64,000 nt of DNA from Mycobacterium sp. ITM-2016-00317 (GTDB lineage Bacteria > Actinomycetota > Actinomycetes > Mycobacteriales > Mycobacteriaceae), in NCBI RefSeq assembly GCF_002968295.1, contig NZ_CP134399.1, forward strand, positions 248,001 to 312,000. The letters are read 5' to 3'. A program made the position numbers and the translations under genes. The notes beneath the pieces were generated by a model. The model saw nothing but the letters and a program-made list of their open reading frames with translations, did no database searches and had not been told where the DNA came from. This document shows positions 16,505 through 25,005 of this stretch, piece by piece (within the stretch, counting starts at the first letter, position 1; the number at the start of each line of letters is the position of its first letter).

Positions 16505-17659
16505 ATGGTGCTGTCGGAGGAAGAGAAGGCCCTCGTCGAGACGGTGCGCGACTTCGTCGAGAAACAGGTCAAGCCGGTGGTACGCGACATCGAGCACGCC
16601 AACACCTATCCCGAAGAACTGATCGAGACGATGAAGGAGATCGGGATCTTCGGTCTCGCGATCCCCGAGCCGTACGGCTTCGGAGCGGTCTCGATGCCCT
16701 GCTACGTGGCCGTCACCGAGGAACTGGCCCGGGGCTGGATGAGCCTGGCCGGCGCGATGGGCGGGCACACCGTGGTCTCCAAGCTGATCGGGATGTTCGG
16801 CACCGAGGAGCAGAAGCAGCGGTACCTGCCGCGGATGGCCACCGGTGAACTGCGCACCACCATGGCGCTGACCGAACCCAGCGGCGGATCCGACCTGCAG
16901 GCCATGCGCACCGTCGCCCGCCGCGACGGCGACGGGTACGTCATCAACGGCAGCAAGACCTGGATCACCAACGCCCGCCGGGCCGGTCTGATCGCGTTGA
17001 TGTGCAAGACCGATCCCGACGCCCAGCCCGCCCACAGCGGCGTCTCGATCCTGCTCGTCGAGAAGGTGCCCGGTTTCACCGTCTCCAAGGACCTGCCCAA
17101 GCTGGGCTACAAGGGTGTGGAGAGCTGTGAACTGAACTTCACCGACTGCCGGGTGCCCGCCGACGCGCTGCTCGGCACCGTGGAGGGCAAGGGTTTCGCC
17201 CAGATGATGAAGGGGCTGGAGGTCGGCCGGCTGCAGGTGGCCGCGCGCGCCACGGGGGTGGCCCGGGCCGCCTTCGAGGACGCCCTGCGCTACGCCCAGG
17301 ACCGGGAGAGCTTCGGCAAACCGATCTGGCAGCACCAGTCGGTGGGCAACATGCTGGCCGACATGGGCACCAAGCTGGCTGCCGCACGCGCGTTGTTGCT
17401 CAGTGCCGCAGAGAAATTCGACTCCGGCGCCCGCTGCGACATGGAGGCGGGGATGGCCAAGCTGTTCGCGTCCGAAGTCGGGATGGAGATCGCGCTGGAT
17501 GCGGTCCGGGTCCACGGCGGCTACGGATACTCCACCGAGTACGACGTCGAACGGTACTTCCGCGACGCGCCGCTGATGATCGTCGGGGAGGGCACCAACG
17601 AGATCCAGCGCGGCGTCATCGCCAAGCAGCTGGTCAAGCGCGGCGGCCTCGACCGGTGA
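16505..17659 (+). CDS. Acyl-CoA dehydrogenase (first gene of the C5-CoA operon)
   Basis: 384 residues, standard ACAD length. FAD-dependent alpha,beta-dehydrogenation of an acyl-CoA. Visible motifs are TEPSGGSDLQAMRT, KTWITNARRA, the catalytic-base region VGEGTNEIQRGVIAKQLVKRGG, and VHGGYGYSTEYDVERYFRDA. ATG with GGAGG 7 nt upstream. GTGA overlap with the CoA-transferase gene shows coupling. Because the next genes make and split citramalyl-CoA, a short branched substrate such as methylsuccinyl-CoA (giving mesaconyl-CoA) is attractive, though known methylsuccinyl-CoA dehydrogenases are longer. Substrate not proven by sequence. Confidence 0.88.
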   Translation: MVLSEEEKALVETVRDFVEKQVKPVVRDIEHANTYPEELIETMKEIGIFGLAIPEPYGFGAVSMPCYVAVTEELARGWMSLAGAMGGHTVVSKLIGMFGTEEQKQRYLPRMATGELRTTMALTEPSGGSDLQAMRTVARRDGDGYVINGSKTWITNARRAGLIALMCKTDPDAQPAHSGVSILLVEKVPGFTVSKDLPKLGYKGVESCELNFTDCRVPADALLGTVEGKGFAQMMKGLEVGRLQVAARATGVARAAFEDALRYAQDRESFGKPIWQHQSVGNMLADMGTKLAAARALLLSAAEKFDSGARCDMEAGMAKLFASEVGMEIALDAVRVHGGYGYSTEYDVERYFRDAPLMIVGEGTNEIQRGVIAKQLVKRGGLDR

Positions 17660-18870
17660 TCCCGGCTTCCCCCGCCGCGGCGGGACCGCTTCCACTGCAA
17701 GGCATCACGGTACTGTCGCTCGAGCATGCCGTCGCGGCGCCGTTCGCCACCCGCCAGCTCGCCGATCTCGGCGCCAGGGTCATCAAGGTCGAGCGGCCGG
17801 GAACCGGGGACTTCGCCCGCTCCTACGACGACTCGGTCAACGGCTCGTCGAGCTACTTCGTGTGGCTCAACCGGTCCAAGGAGTCGATTGCGCTCGACGT
17901 CAAATCGCCGCACGGACACCAGGTTCTGCATGACCTGGCCGAGCGTGCCGACGTCATCGTGCAGAACCTGGGGCCGGGCGCCGCGGCGCGGCTGGGACTG
18001 TCCGCGGAGGACATCCGCGCGCGCGACCCCGGCAAGATCGTGGTGTCGGTGACCGGCTGGGGCAGCACCGGGCCGTGGGCCGACCGCAAGGCCTACGACC
18101 TGCTGGTCCAGTGCGAGACCGGTCTGGTGTCGCTGACCGGGACTCCCGACGAGGTGGCCAAGGTCGGGGTGTCGATCGCCGACGTCGCCGCCGGAATGTA
18201 CGCCTTCAGCGGCATCCTGGCGGCGCTGTACCGGCGCGCGGTCACCGGTGAGGGCGCCACCATCGAGGTGTCCCTGTTCGAGGCGCTGGCCGAATGGGTC
18301 GGCCAGCCCATGCATTTCACCGCGGGAGCCGGTCGCCAGCCCGGCCGGTTCGGGGCGCAGCACGCAACGATCGCGCCGTACGGACCCTTCGAGGCCGGCG
18401 ACGGGCACACGGTGCTGATCTCCATCCAGAACGAACCGGAGTGGGCACGCCTGTGCACCGAGGTTCTCGAATGTCCCGAGGCTGCCGCCGATCCGCGGTT
18501 CGCCTCGAGCACGTTGCGGGTGGCCCACCGCGACGAGGTCAACGACCTGGTCGCCAAGGCCTTTGCCGCACTGAGCACCGCAGAACTCGAAGCCCGCCTG
18601 AGCGCGGCGCGTATCGCGTTCGCCGGGGTGAACACCGTCAGCGAGTTCCTGGCGCATCCCGTGCTGGCCGAACGCGACCGCTGGCGCACGGTGGAGACCG
18701 AGAACGGCCCAGTGCAGGCGCTGCTTCCGCCCATCGACCTGGGTGTCGAACCCCGGATGGACGCGGTCCCCGCACTGGGGCAGAACACCGACGCTATCCT
18801 GACCGAGCTCGGCTACAGCCCGTCAGAAGTCACGGGATCGACGCCGTCGCAACACCGATCGGAGGCCTGA
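17656..18870 (+). CDS. Class III (CaiB/BaiF) CoA-transferase
   Basis: 404 residues. Family III CoA-transferases move CoA between acids through an aspartyl-CoA intermediate. The N-terminal Rossmann-like core (LSLEHAVAAPFATRQLADLGARVIKVERPG), the LDVKSPHG strand, and the candidate catalytic Asp in KAYDLLVQCETG are present, followed by SLFEALAEW. Pseudomonas itaconate operons use a CoA-transferase in this position, so succinyl-CoA:itaconate, mesaconate or methylsuccinate transfer is a reasonable inference. GTG start overlaps the dehydrogenase stop. The next gene begins 2 bp after its stop with a clear GGAGG. Confidence 0.88.
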   Translation: MIPASPAAAGPLPLQGITVLSLEHAVAAPFATRQLADLGARVIKVERPGTGDFARSYDDSVNGSSSYFVWLNRSKESIALDVKSPHGHQVLHDLAERADVIVQNLGPGAAARLGLSAEDIRARDPGKIVVSVTGWGSTGPWADRKAYDLLVQCETGLVSLTGTPDEVAKVGVSIADVAAGMYAFSGILAALYRRAVTGEGATIEVSLFEALAEWVGQPMHFTAGAGRQPGRFGAQHATIAPYGPFEAGDGHTVLISIQNEPEWARLCTEVLECPEAAADPRFASSTLRVAHRDEVNDLVAKAFAALSTAELEARLSAARIAFAGVNTVSEFLAHPVLAERDRWRTVETENGPVQALLPPIDLGVEPRMDAVPALGQNTDAILTELGYSPSEVTGSTPSQHRSEA

Positions 18871-18872
18871 CA

Positions 18873-19754
18873 ATGACCGAAGGGACCACAGCGGAGTCTG
18901 TCACGGGCCTGGAACGGTTCGTCGCCGACTGGCATCCGCAGCCGGTCAGCACCACCGACGCGATGGATGCGCGGCGCGCCACCGAGCTGGCGGCGACCCT
19001 GGATCTCGACGTCGTGCCGCAGCCGGGCGACGAGCTGCCCACCATGTGGCAGTGGGTCTACTTCACCGAGTTCCCGCCGACCGCGGAGCTCGGCGTCGAC
19101 GGCCACCCACGCGACGGCCACTTCCTGCCGCCGATCCCGCACCGGCGCCGGATGTTCGCCGGCGCGAGGTTGACCGTGCACAGCCCGCTCGTCCTGGGCC
19201 GTCCCGCGACCCGGCACGCAGAGGTGTTGTCCACCAAGGTCAAACACGGCAAGACCGGTGAGCTGCTGTTCGTGACCGTGGGCTACCGCTACGAGCAGGA
19301 CGGCGAGCACCGCCTGACCGAGGAACACGACCTGGTGTACCGCAGCGAGGCCGAATCGAGCACCTCCTTCACGCGGGTCACCGAACCCCTTGCACCCCAG
19401 GATGCTCCGTGGTCAGCGTGCCCCACCACGGGGCCGGTGCTGCTGTTCCGCTTCAGCGCGCTGACCGCCAATGCCCACCGCATCCACTACGACGAGGCCT
19501 ACACCACCGGAGTCGAGGGCTTCCCGGCGCTGGTGGTGCACGGTCCGCTGTTGGCCCTGTACATGTCCGAGCTGGCCCGGGCCCGCAGTGAGCGCCCGCT
19601 GACCGGGTTCCAGTTCAGGCTGATGCGGCCGGTTTTCGTCGGCGACGTGTTCCGCGCCCAGGGCACCCCCGACGCCGACGGCTCGGCGGCCGAGCTGTCA
19701 CTGGTGTCGGGCGCAGGCAATCTGCACGCCACCGCGCGGGCGACCTTCGGATGA
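18873..19754 (+). CDS. MaoC/HTD2-like (FAS1-like dehydratase) acyl-CoA hydratase, mesaconyl- or itaconyl-CoA hydratase type
   Basis: 293 residues forming a double hot-dog hydratase. The N-terminal half carries the FAS1-like dehydratase region (WQWVYFTEFPPTAELGVDGH...PPIPHRRRMFAG). The C-terminal half has the MaoC-type R-F-S-A-L-T-A-N-A-H-R-I-H-Y-D segment and the GLVVHGPL-like VVHGPLLALYM. This architecture is that of mesaconyl-C4-CoA hydratase and of itaconyl-CoA hydratase (Ich/RipB). Product would be (S)-citramalyl-CoA, the substrate of the next gene product. ATG 18873 with GGAGG; ATGA overlap downstream. Confidence 0.85.
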   Translation: MTEGTTAESVTGLERFVADWHPQPVSTTDAMDARRATELAATLDLDVVPQPGDELPTMWQWVYFTEFPPTAELGVDGHPRDGHFLPPIPHRRRMFAGARLTVHSPLVLGRPATRHAEVLSTKVKHGKTGELLFVTVGYRYEQDGEHRLTEEHDLVYRSEAESSTSFTRVTEPLAPQDAPWSACPTTGPVLLFRFSALTANAHRIHYDEAYTTGVEGFPALVVHGPLLALYMSELARARSERPLTGFQFRLMRPVFVGDVFRAQGTPDADGSAAELSLVSGAGNLHATARATFG

Positions 19755-20572
19755 CGGTGCTGCCGGCCGAGACGGTGCGGGCCGCGCGCTCGTTGTTGTT
19801 CGTCCCGGGTAGCCGCCCCGAGCGCTTCGCCAAGGCCGCGGCCGCACAACCCGATGTGGTGATCCTCGACCTCGAGGACGCGGTGGCCCCGTCCGACAAG
19901 GACGCCGCCCGCAGGCATGTCGAGTCGTGGCTGGCCGACGGCAACGCCGCACTGGTACGTATCAATGCCGCCGACACCCGTTGGTATGAGCAGGATCTGG
20001 CGATGGTCGGCCGACTCGGCGCCGCGACGATGCCGGCCAAGGCCGAGCGGCCCGAGCACCTCGCGCGGCTGGCCGAGGTGACGTCGGGCGCGCCCGTGGT
20101 GCCGCTGGTCGAGACCGCTGCAGCCCTGGCCGCCCTCGGCCCGCTCTGTGCGGTCGGTGCCGTGGTGCGGCTGGCGTTCGGGAGCATCGATCTGGCCAAC
20201 CAGCTCGGGGTGGATCCCGACGACCGGGAGGCTCTGCTGACGTTCCGCTCGATGCTGGTGGCGGCCTCGGCCGCGGCGGGGCTGGCGGCACCGATCGACG
20301 GTGTCACCCGGTCCTTCACCGAACCAGATTCGGTGACAGACGATTTCGGCTATGCCCGCCGCCTCGGTATGGGCGCGAAGCTGTGCATCCATCCGGCCCA
20401 GGTCGCCGCGGTGCACGCGGCGGCGGCGCCGTCGGCCGCCGAGGTGGAATGGGCGCAGAAGGTGGTCTCGGCAGCCGGGGACGGTTCGGCGGTGGCCCTG
20501 GACGGTCAGATGATCGACGTGCCGGTGGTCGAACGCGCCCGGCGGATCCTGCGGATCGCCGGCGCGGCCTGA
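19751..20572 (+). CDS. CitE-type CoA-ester lyase, probably (S)-citramalyl-CoA lyase
   Basis: 273 residues of the HpcH/HpaI aldolase (CitE-like) fold. Core motifs are RSLLFVPGSRPERFAKAA, VILDLEDAVAPSDKDAAR, LVRINAADTRWYEQD, GSIDLANQLGVDP and GMGAKLCIHPAQV. The conserved Arg, Glu and Asp residues that bind Mg2+ and the acid are present. Stand-alone CitE proteins next to a mesaconyl/itaconyl-CoA hydratase cleave citramalyl-CoA to pyruvate and acetyl-CoA. The alternatives, malyl-CoA or 3-hydroxy-3-methylglutaryl-like substrates, cannot be excluded. Last gene of the operon, 9 bp from the convergent GntR stop. Confidence 0.88.
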   Translation: MTVLPAETVRAARSLLFVPGSRPERFAKAAAAQPDVVILDLEDAVAPSDKDAARRHVESWLADGNAALVRINAADTRWYEQDLAMVGRLGAATMPAKAERPEHLARLAEVTSGAPVVPLVETAAALAALGPLCAVGAVVRLAFGSIDLANQLGVDPDDREALLTFRSMLVAASAAAGLAAPIDGVTRSFTEPDSVTDDFGYARRLGMGAKLCIHPAQVAAVHAAAAPSAAEVEWAQKVVSAAGDGSAVALDGQMIDVPVVERARRILRIAGAA

Positions 20573-20581
20573 CCGCAGCGG

Positions 20582-21265
20582 TCAGCCCAGCGTGCCGCGC
20601 GCGGCCAGGTGGTCGGCCAGCAGCGCGCCTGCATTCCGGATGTGTTGTGCCATGGCGGTTCTGGCCGCCTCTTCGTCACCGGCGCGCAGGTGCTCGATGA
20701 TGGCCCGGTGGTCGTGGGCGGAGGCCTCGGGCCAGCCCTCCACCGCGGCGAAGAACTTGCGGGGGGAGTAAGGCAGGGTGGCCTTGACCAGCCAGCGGAT
20801 CTTGCGTGAGCCCGCCAGCCGGTAGATGGTCTCGTGGAACCGGTGGTTGAGTCGTTCGACGGCGTCGTAATCCTTGTCGGCGGCCGCCTGTTCGAGTTCC
20901 GCCTGGATCTGCTCGAGTTCGCTGAGCCGGTCGGCGTCGATGACCCGCGCCGCGCGTGCGGTCAGCTCGCCGCCCAGCAGCGCCTGTGCGGCGTAGACGT
21001 CGCGGATGTCCTCGCTGGACAGCGCGGTCACCGAGAACCCGCGCCTGGGCTCGACGGTCAGGAAGCCCTCGTTCTGCAGCAGCAGCAGGCCCTCCCGGGC
21101 CGGCGTCGCGCTGATACCGAGGTCGTCGGCCACGGTCTCGGGCCGGATGAACTCCCCGGCGCGCAGCTGTCCGGACACGATCAGCTCCCGGACATGTGCG
21201 GCGGCGAGATCGCTCAGCCGCAGGATCGGCTGCCGTTTGCGCCCGCTGCCGCCTGCCGTCGTCAC
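20582..21265 (-). CDS. GntR-family regulator, FadR/FCD subfamily
   Basis: 227 residues: N-terminal winged helix (LRAGEFIRPETVADDLGISATPAREGLLLLQNEGFL) and an all-helical FCD ligand domain with metal-binding candidates in LNHRFHETIY, AHDHRAIIEHL and AQHIRNAG. FCD regulators commonly sense small carboxylates. It converges on the CitE operon and shares an operator-like sequence with that operon's promoter, so it is the likely repressor of 16505-20572 and of itself. The GTG start at 21265 lies about 7 nt after a TATATT -10, indicating a leaderless transcript. Confidence 0.88.
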   Translation of the reverse strand: MTTAGGSGRKRQPILRLSDLAAAHVRELIVSGQLRAGEFIRPETVADDLGISATPAREGLLLLQNEGFLTVEPRRGFSVTALSSEDIRDVYAAQALLGGELTARAARVIDADRLSELEQIQAELEQAAADKDYDAVERLNHRFHETIYRLAGSRKIRWLVKATLPYSPRKFFAAVEGWPEASAHDHRAIIEHLRAGDEEAARTAMAQHIRNAGALLADHLAARGTLG

Positions 21266-21271
21266 TGATCG

Positions 21272-21290
21272 AATATAGACAATTTTCTTC
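21272..21290 (-). promoter_or_regulatory. Leaderless promoter of the GntR/FCD gene with overlapping operator
   Basis: On the minus strand TATATT (21277-21272) is followed after six bases by the GTG start codon, the spacing of mycobacterial leaderless promoters. The operator-like ATAGACAATTTTCTTC (plus strand 21275-21290) overlaps it and resembles the site at 16470-16485. Confidence 0.55.
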
Positions 21291-21489
21291 GCTGGAGGCT
21301 CAAGTCAGGCGCGGGACACCATCGGGCACCGGCCGTCGTGACCCGGCTAAATGTAGGTACAAAGTGGTGCCGACCGGTCCGCGCCGCCGCGCTGGCCGCA
21401 TCCCCGGTGCTGGCTGCCGAACGTCGATCATGGCCCTCACCTGGCTCGGGAGCGGCAGGGTGCGGCGCGCGCGGCGGGACGGGCGGCCA

Positions 21490-21519
21490 TTGACATTCGT
21501 GGCCCGGGATGCGTACATA
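21490..21519 (+). promoter_or_regulatory. Promoter for the UTRA-type GntR gene
   Basis: TTGACA (21490-21495), 18 bp, TACATA (21514-21519), 90 bp before the GntR/UTRA start. The rest of the 344-bp gap 21266-21609 holds a TGTA-GG-TACA palindrome at 21352-21361 and a GC-rich direct repeat (GGCGCCCGGGC twice, about 21552-21574). I see no gene in it. Confidence 0.5.
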
Positions 21520-21609
21520 TCGCGGGAGAAGTTAGCGGTGTCGCTCTTCTGTGGCGCCCGGGCGGCGCCCGGGCAACGGCCGTCGGACCGGGGGAGGACG
21601 TGAGGTCGG

Positions 21610-22350
21610 ATGACCCTGGAATCGAATGCCGGACCGGCATACCAGCGCATCGCCGAGGAGCTCAGGCAGGCGGTGCTGCGTGCCGCGGACAGCGAGGTGC
21701 GGCTGCCGACCGAGGCGGAGCTGGCCAGGCGGTACGGCGTGAGCCGGCAGACGGTGCGCCGGGCCTACCAGGAACTGGTGTCCGACGGATTGGTGACCAG
21801 GACTCCCGGCCGCGGCACCTTCGCCGCCGGTGGGGGTTCGCAGTATCTGCGCCGCTTCGGCACCGTCGAGGACCTGATGAGCCTGTCGGTCGACACCGAC
21901 ATGGAGGTGCTCACCCCGTTGGCGCGGCGGGTGGAGATCGAGGCCGCAGGCCGGCTGGGGCTGTCCAGCGACGTCACGTGGACGGTGTCGTTCCGGCGGC
22001 TGCACCAGGGGGTTCCGTTCTGCGTCACCGACGTGTACCTGCCACCGGCAATCGGCGCGCTGATCGCCGCCGCTCCCGAGGTGCAGCGCGGTGCGCGCAG
22101 TTCCCGAACGATCATCGGCCTGCTGGACCCGTTGCTGGCCGAGCCGATCGGCGGCGCGGACCAGACCATCTCGGTGGCGCTGGCCGACGCCCGGGTGGCA
22201 GCCGCGGCCGAGTGCGAACCCGAGGAGCCCATGCTGCGCATCGACCGGATGTACCGCACGATCACCGGTGAAGCCGTGGAACTGGCCGTGAGCCGGTTCG
22301 TCACCTCTCTCTACAGCTACCGGTCCAGCCTGCGGCGCACCCGCGCCTAG
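21610..22350 (+). CDS. GntR-family regulator, HutC/UTRA subfamily
   Basis: 246 residues. N-terminal GntR winged helix (LPTEAELARRYGVSRQTVRRAYQELVSDGLVTRTPGRGTF, a nearly perfect family signature) and a C-terminal UTRA ligand domain (RLHQGVPFCVTDVYLPP...PMLRIDRMYRTITG). UTRA regulators sense sugars, histidine-pathway acids and other small metabolites. It is followed 51 bp later by an IclR gene on the same strand, and the two probably form the regulatory block of the transporter/PrpD operon. A TTGACA promoter precedes it. Confidence 0.88.
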   Translation: MTLESNAGPAYQRIAEELRQAVLRAADSEVRLPTEAELARRYGVSRQTVRRAYQELVSDGLVTRTPGRGTFAAGGGSQYLRRFGTVEDLMSLSVDTDMEVLTPLARRVEIEAAGRLGLSSDVTWTVSFRRLHQGVPFCVTDVYLPPAIGALIAAAPEVQRGARSSRTIIGLLDPLLAEPIGGADQTISVALADARVAAAAECEPEEPMLRIDRMYRTITGEAVELAVSRFVTSLYSYRSSLRRTRA

Positions 22351-22401
22351 CAGCCACCGGGCAGGCACCGAACATGCACGAAATCGAACAGGGGACAACC
22401 G

Positions 22402-23217
22402 ATGCCACCCACCGATGACAGCGGCGACCCGACGTTCTCGCCGCGCAGCGGCATCGCCGCCGTGGACCGGGCGGTGGCCGTGCTCGACGTGTTCACCCAG
22501 GGCCGGCTGAGCCTGGGCGTCAGCGACATCGCCCGCGCCACCGGGCTGAGCACCAGCACCGCGCACCGCGTGCTGGCCTCGCTGTGTGCCCACGGCCTGG
22601 TGTCCAAGGTCGGGCCGAACTACGCACTCGGTCCCCGGATCCTGCAGCTCGCCGCCGCCGCCCGGGACACCGGCGACGTGGCCGCGGTGGCCCGTCCGGT
22701 GATGACCCGGCTGCGGGACGTCACCGGCGAGACCGTCGGGCTGCACGTGGTCAAGGGCGGCGGGCGCTACGTCATCGACCAGGTGGAGAGCACCCAGCCG
22801 CTGCGCCGGACCTACACCGAGTGGGGCCGGTTCATCCCGCTGCACCAGGGCGCGCCCAGCCGGCTGCTGCTGGCCTACTGCGACGAGAAGACGATCGCGT
22901 CGGTGCTGGCCGGCCCGTTCGAGAGCATCACCCCGAGCACCGTCGTCGATCGCGACACGCTGGTGCGCGAGATCGAGGCGATCCGGCGCGACGGCTACAC
23001 GTTCTCGTTCGAGGAGCGGGTGGCCGGTATCCGTTCGATAGCGGTACCGTTGCGCGATTTCACCGGCGCGGTGGTGGCCGCGATGAGCGTGACGGGGCCG
23101 GCGATCAGGGTGACCGAGGACTGGATGCACCGGACCCTGCCGACGATCCTCGCGGCAGCCGCCGACATCTCCGCGAACCTGGGATATGCCGGTCCGGACG
23201 TGGCAGGGCCCGCATAA
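22402..23217 (+). CDS. IclR-family transcriptional regulator
   Basis: 271 residues. N-terminal helix-turn-helix (LSLGVSDIARATGLSTSTAHRVLASLCAHGLV) and C-terminal IclR effector domain (GETVGLHVVKGGGRYVIDQVES, GRFIPLHQGAPSRLLLAY, FSFEERVAGIRSIAVPLRDFTG). IclR proteins usually control neighbouring aromatic or carboxylic acid catabolism. Twin palindromes just downstream of the gene, at the promoter of the tct/PrpD operon, make that operon the probable target. Stop is TAA at 23215-23217. Confidence 0.9.
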   Translation: MPPTDDSGDPTFSPRSGIAAVDRAVAVLDVFTQGRLSLGVSDIARATGLSTSTAHRVLASLCAHGLVSKVGPNYALGPRILQLAAAARDTGDVAAVARPVMTRLRDVTGETVGLHVVKGGGRYVIDQVESTQPLRRTYTEWGRFIPLHQGAPSRLLLAYCDEKTIASVLAGPFESITPSTVVDRDTLVREIEAIRRDGYTFSFEERVAGIRSIAVPLRDFTGAVVAAMSVTGPAIRVTEDWMHRTLPTILAAAADISANLGYAGPDVAGPA

Positions 23218-23234
23218 CCCGCGCTATGTGACGC

Positions 23235-23301
23235 TTGACACTGGAGTTAGCCCAGCCGTAAGGTTTCCCGCTGTACGGATTGTCTTCCCGCTAGACGGGA
23301 A
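23235..23301 (+). promoter_or_regulatory. Promoter and twin-palindrome operator of the tct/PrpD operon
   Basis: TTGACA (23235-23240), 18 bp, TAAGGT (23259-23264). Two related 17-bp palindromes of the form TTCCCG-N5-CGGGAA lie directly downstream: a degenerate one at 23265-23281 (TTCCCG-ctgta-CGGATT) and a perfect one at 23285-23301 (TTCCCG-ctaga-CGGGAA). They start 20 bp apart, on the same DNA face across the expected transcription start. The remaining leader to 23519 is AT-richer than its surroundings and carries no gene. Confidence 0.65.
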
Positions 23302-23519
23302 AGTGGTACTCGCCTGAGCGTGATGGTGAGGACCCAGCGCGGCGGCGCGCACAAAGTGCAGTACCAATTCCGCATTGCTGCAGCGGCCGGAAACACGGCA
23401 TATGTGTGCGCTGAACAGCCAGTATCCACAAAATAAAAAGTAGCCCGGCCCCCTTGCTATCGCAAATGTACGGCCATTAAGCTCCTTGTTGACCCAGATC
23501 ACAGTCGATCGGAAATCAC

Positions 23520-24524
23520 ATGACACGTCACATGACCCGCACGATGCTCGCCGGGGCCGCCGTCGCGGCGTTGGCGCTCTCCGGATGCGCCTCGGAGTCC
23601 GAGCAGTCCGACTTCTCGGGCAGCAAGATCCGCTGGATCGTCTCCAGCGCCCCCGGCGGCGGATTCGACACCACCACCCGCCAGCTCGAGCCGTTCCTCA
23701 GCAAGGCGCTCGGCGCCACGGCCACCGTGGAGAACATGGAGGGCGGCGGCTACGCGATCGGCGCCCAGACCATGCTGACGAACGGCGCGGACTGCTCGGC
23801 CATCGTCACCCACGGTGTGCCGCACCTGATGTTCTCGTACATGACCCAGGCCGTCGACTACGACCTGTCGAGCTTCGCCCCCGTCGGCGGGATCAGCATC
23901 GAACCCGGCGTCATCCGCGTGCGCAACGACGCCCCGTGGCAGAACATCGGCGAGTTCGTCGACGACGCGAAGGCGCGCCCGGGCCAGATCAAGATCAGTG
24001 TGTCGGACCTGCAGAGCAACAACTACATCGCGCTGCTGCAGATGGAGCGCGATCTCGGCATCGACCTGAACATCATCGGCTACGACGGTGGTGGGCCGTC
24101 GCGTACCGCGCTGGTCAGCGGCGAGGTCGATGCCACCCACGCCGGTGTGTTCAACAGCCTTGCCATCGCCGATGATTCGCGTGCGCTGGCCGTCAGCCAG
24201 CCGGAGAACAAATGGCCCGAGGTCACCAACGACGCCCCGCCGATCAACGAGGCCCTCGATGTCGAGCTGCCGGCCAACGCGTCGAACTACGCGCTCTTCG
24301 CGTCTGCCGAATGCCGTGACAAGAATCCCGAGCGGTATCAGGCGCTGGTGGACGGCCTGAAGGCGTCGCTGGAGAACGAGGAATACCTCGCCACCCTGAG
24401 CGAGCTCGGCGAGGAGACCAAGGTCGCCTACCTGAGCCCCGACGAACTGCAGGACCTCGCCGAGCAGTCCCAGACCGAGATCGAAGAGCTCCTCAGTGGC
24501 AATCCGAATGCCTTCTCCGGCTGA
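23520..24524 (+). CDS. tctC: TctC-type tripartite tricarboxylate transporter substrate-binding lipoprotein
   Basis: 334 residues. Signal peptide with lipobox ALSGC (Cys about residue 23), followed by a Bug/TctC fold: IRWIVSSAPGGGFDTTTRQL matches the family's P-G-G-x-D-x-x-A/T-R carboxylate-binding loop, then ENMEGGGYAIGAQTM. It would capture a carboxylate outside the membrane for TctAB. In-frame ATGs at 23520 and 23532 are both possible starts. First gene of the operon. Overlap with the tctB frame shows tight packing. The exact ligand is not readable from sequence. Confidence 0.88.
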   Translation: MTRHMTRTMLAGAAVAALALSGCASESEQSDFSGSKIRWIVSSAPGGGFDTTTRQLEPFLSKALGATATVENMEGGGYAIGAQTMLTNGADCSAIVTHGVPHLMFSYMTQAVDYDLSSFAPVGGISIEPGVIRVRNDAPWQNIGEFVDDAKARPGQIKISVSDLQSNNYIALLQMERDLGIDLNIIGYDGGGPSRTALVSGEVDATHAGVFNSLAIADDSRALAVSQPENKWPEVTNDAPPINEALDVELPANASNYALFASAECRDKNPERYQALVDGLKASLENEEYLATLSELGEETKVAYLSPDELQDLAEQSQTEIEELLSGNPNAFSG

Positions 24525-25005
24525 CGATCTCGCGATGACGGAGCAGCACGCCGGTAGTGCGGCGGCGAGGAGCATCCTCGCCGCCGCGCCCGGCGGCATC
24601 GCCGTCATCACCGGCGCGCTGGCCTGGATGATGTCGGGTGGTCTGAATCCGGCCGACAAGGGATACCCGCGTGCGCTGGCCGCGCTGCTGCTGATCGTCG
24701 GGCTCTGGAGCATGATCGCCGACATCCGGGAGCGCGCCGCCCACGACGAGCCGGACCCCGAGTACGGCCGCCTGGTGGCGTGGCGCGTCGTCGGCTTCAC
24801 CGCACTGGTCGCCCTGGTCGTCTGGCTGGTGGAACCGATCGGCTTCTATCCGGCCGCGGGTCTGCTGATCCTCGGCGGTCTGTGGATCATGGGCGTGCGA
24901 AAACCCCTGGTGCTCATTCTCTTTCCGTTGACCCTGCTCGCGCTCGGTTACGTGCTGTTCTCGATCGTGATCGGGGTCCCGCTACCACTGGCCCGAGGAT
25001 TCTGA
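24496..25005 (+). CDS. tctB: TctB-type small membrane subunit of the tripartite tricarboxylate transporter
   Basis: Up to 169 residues with four hydrophobic helices (about 26-46, 57-75, 95-112 and 117-165 as a pair), the size and layout of TctB. Start uncertain: GTG 24496 lies 29 bp inside tctC, and ATG 24508 or ATG 24535 would shorten the soluble N-terminus without touching the first helix. The stop overlaps the tctA start as TGATG. Works with TctA in a Na+ or H+ driven symporter. Confidence 0.82.
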   Translation: MAIRMPSPADDLAMTEQHAGSAAARSILAAAPGGIAVITGALAWMMSGGLNPADKGYPRALAALLLIVGLWSMIADIRERAAHDEPDPEYGRLVAWRVVGFTALVALVVWLVEPIGFYPAAGLLILGGLWIMGVRKPLVLILFPLTLLALGYVLFSIVIGVPLPLARGF

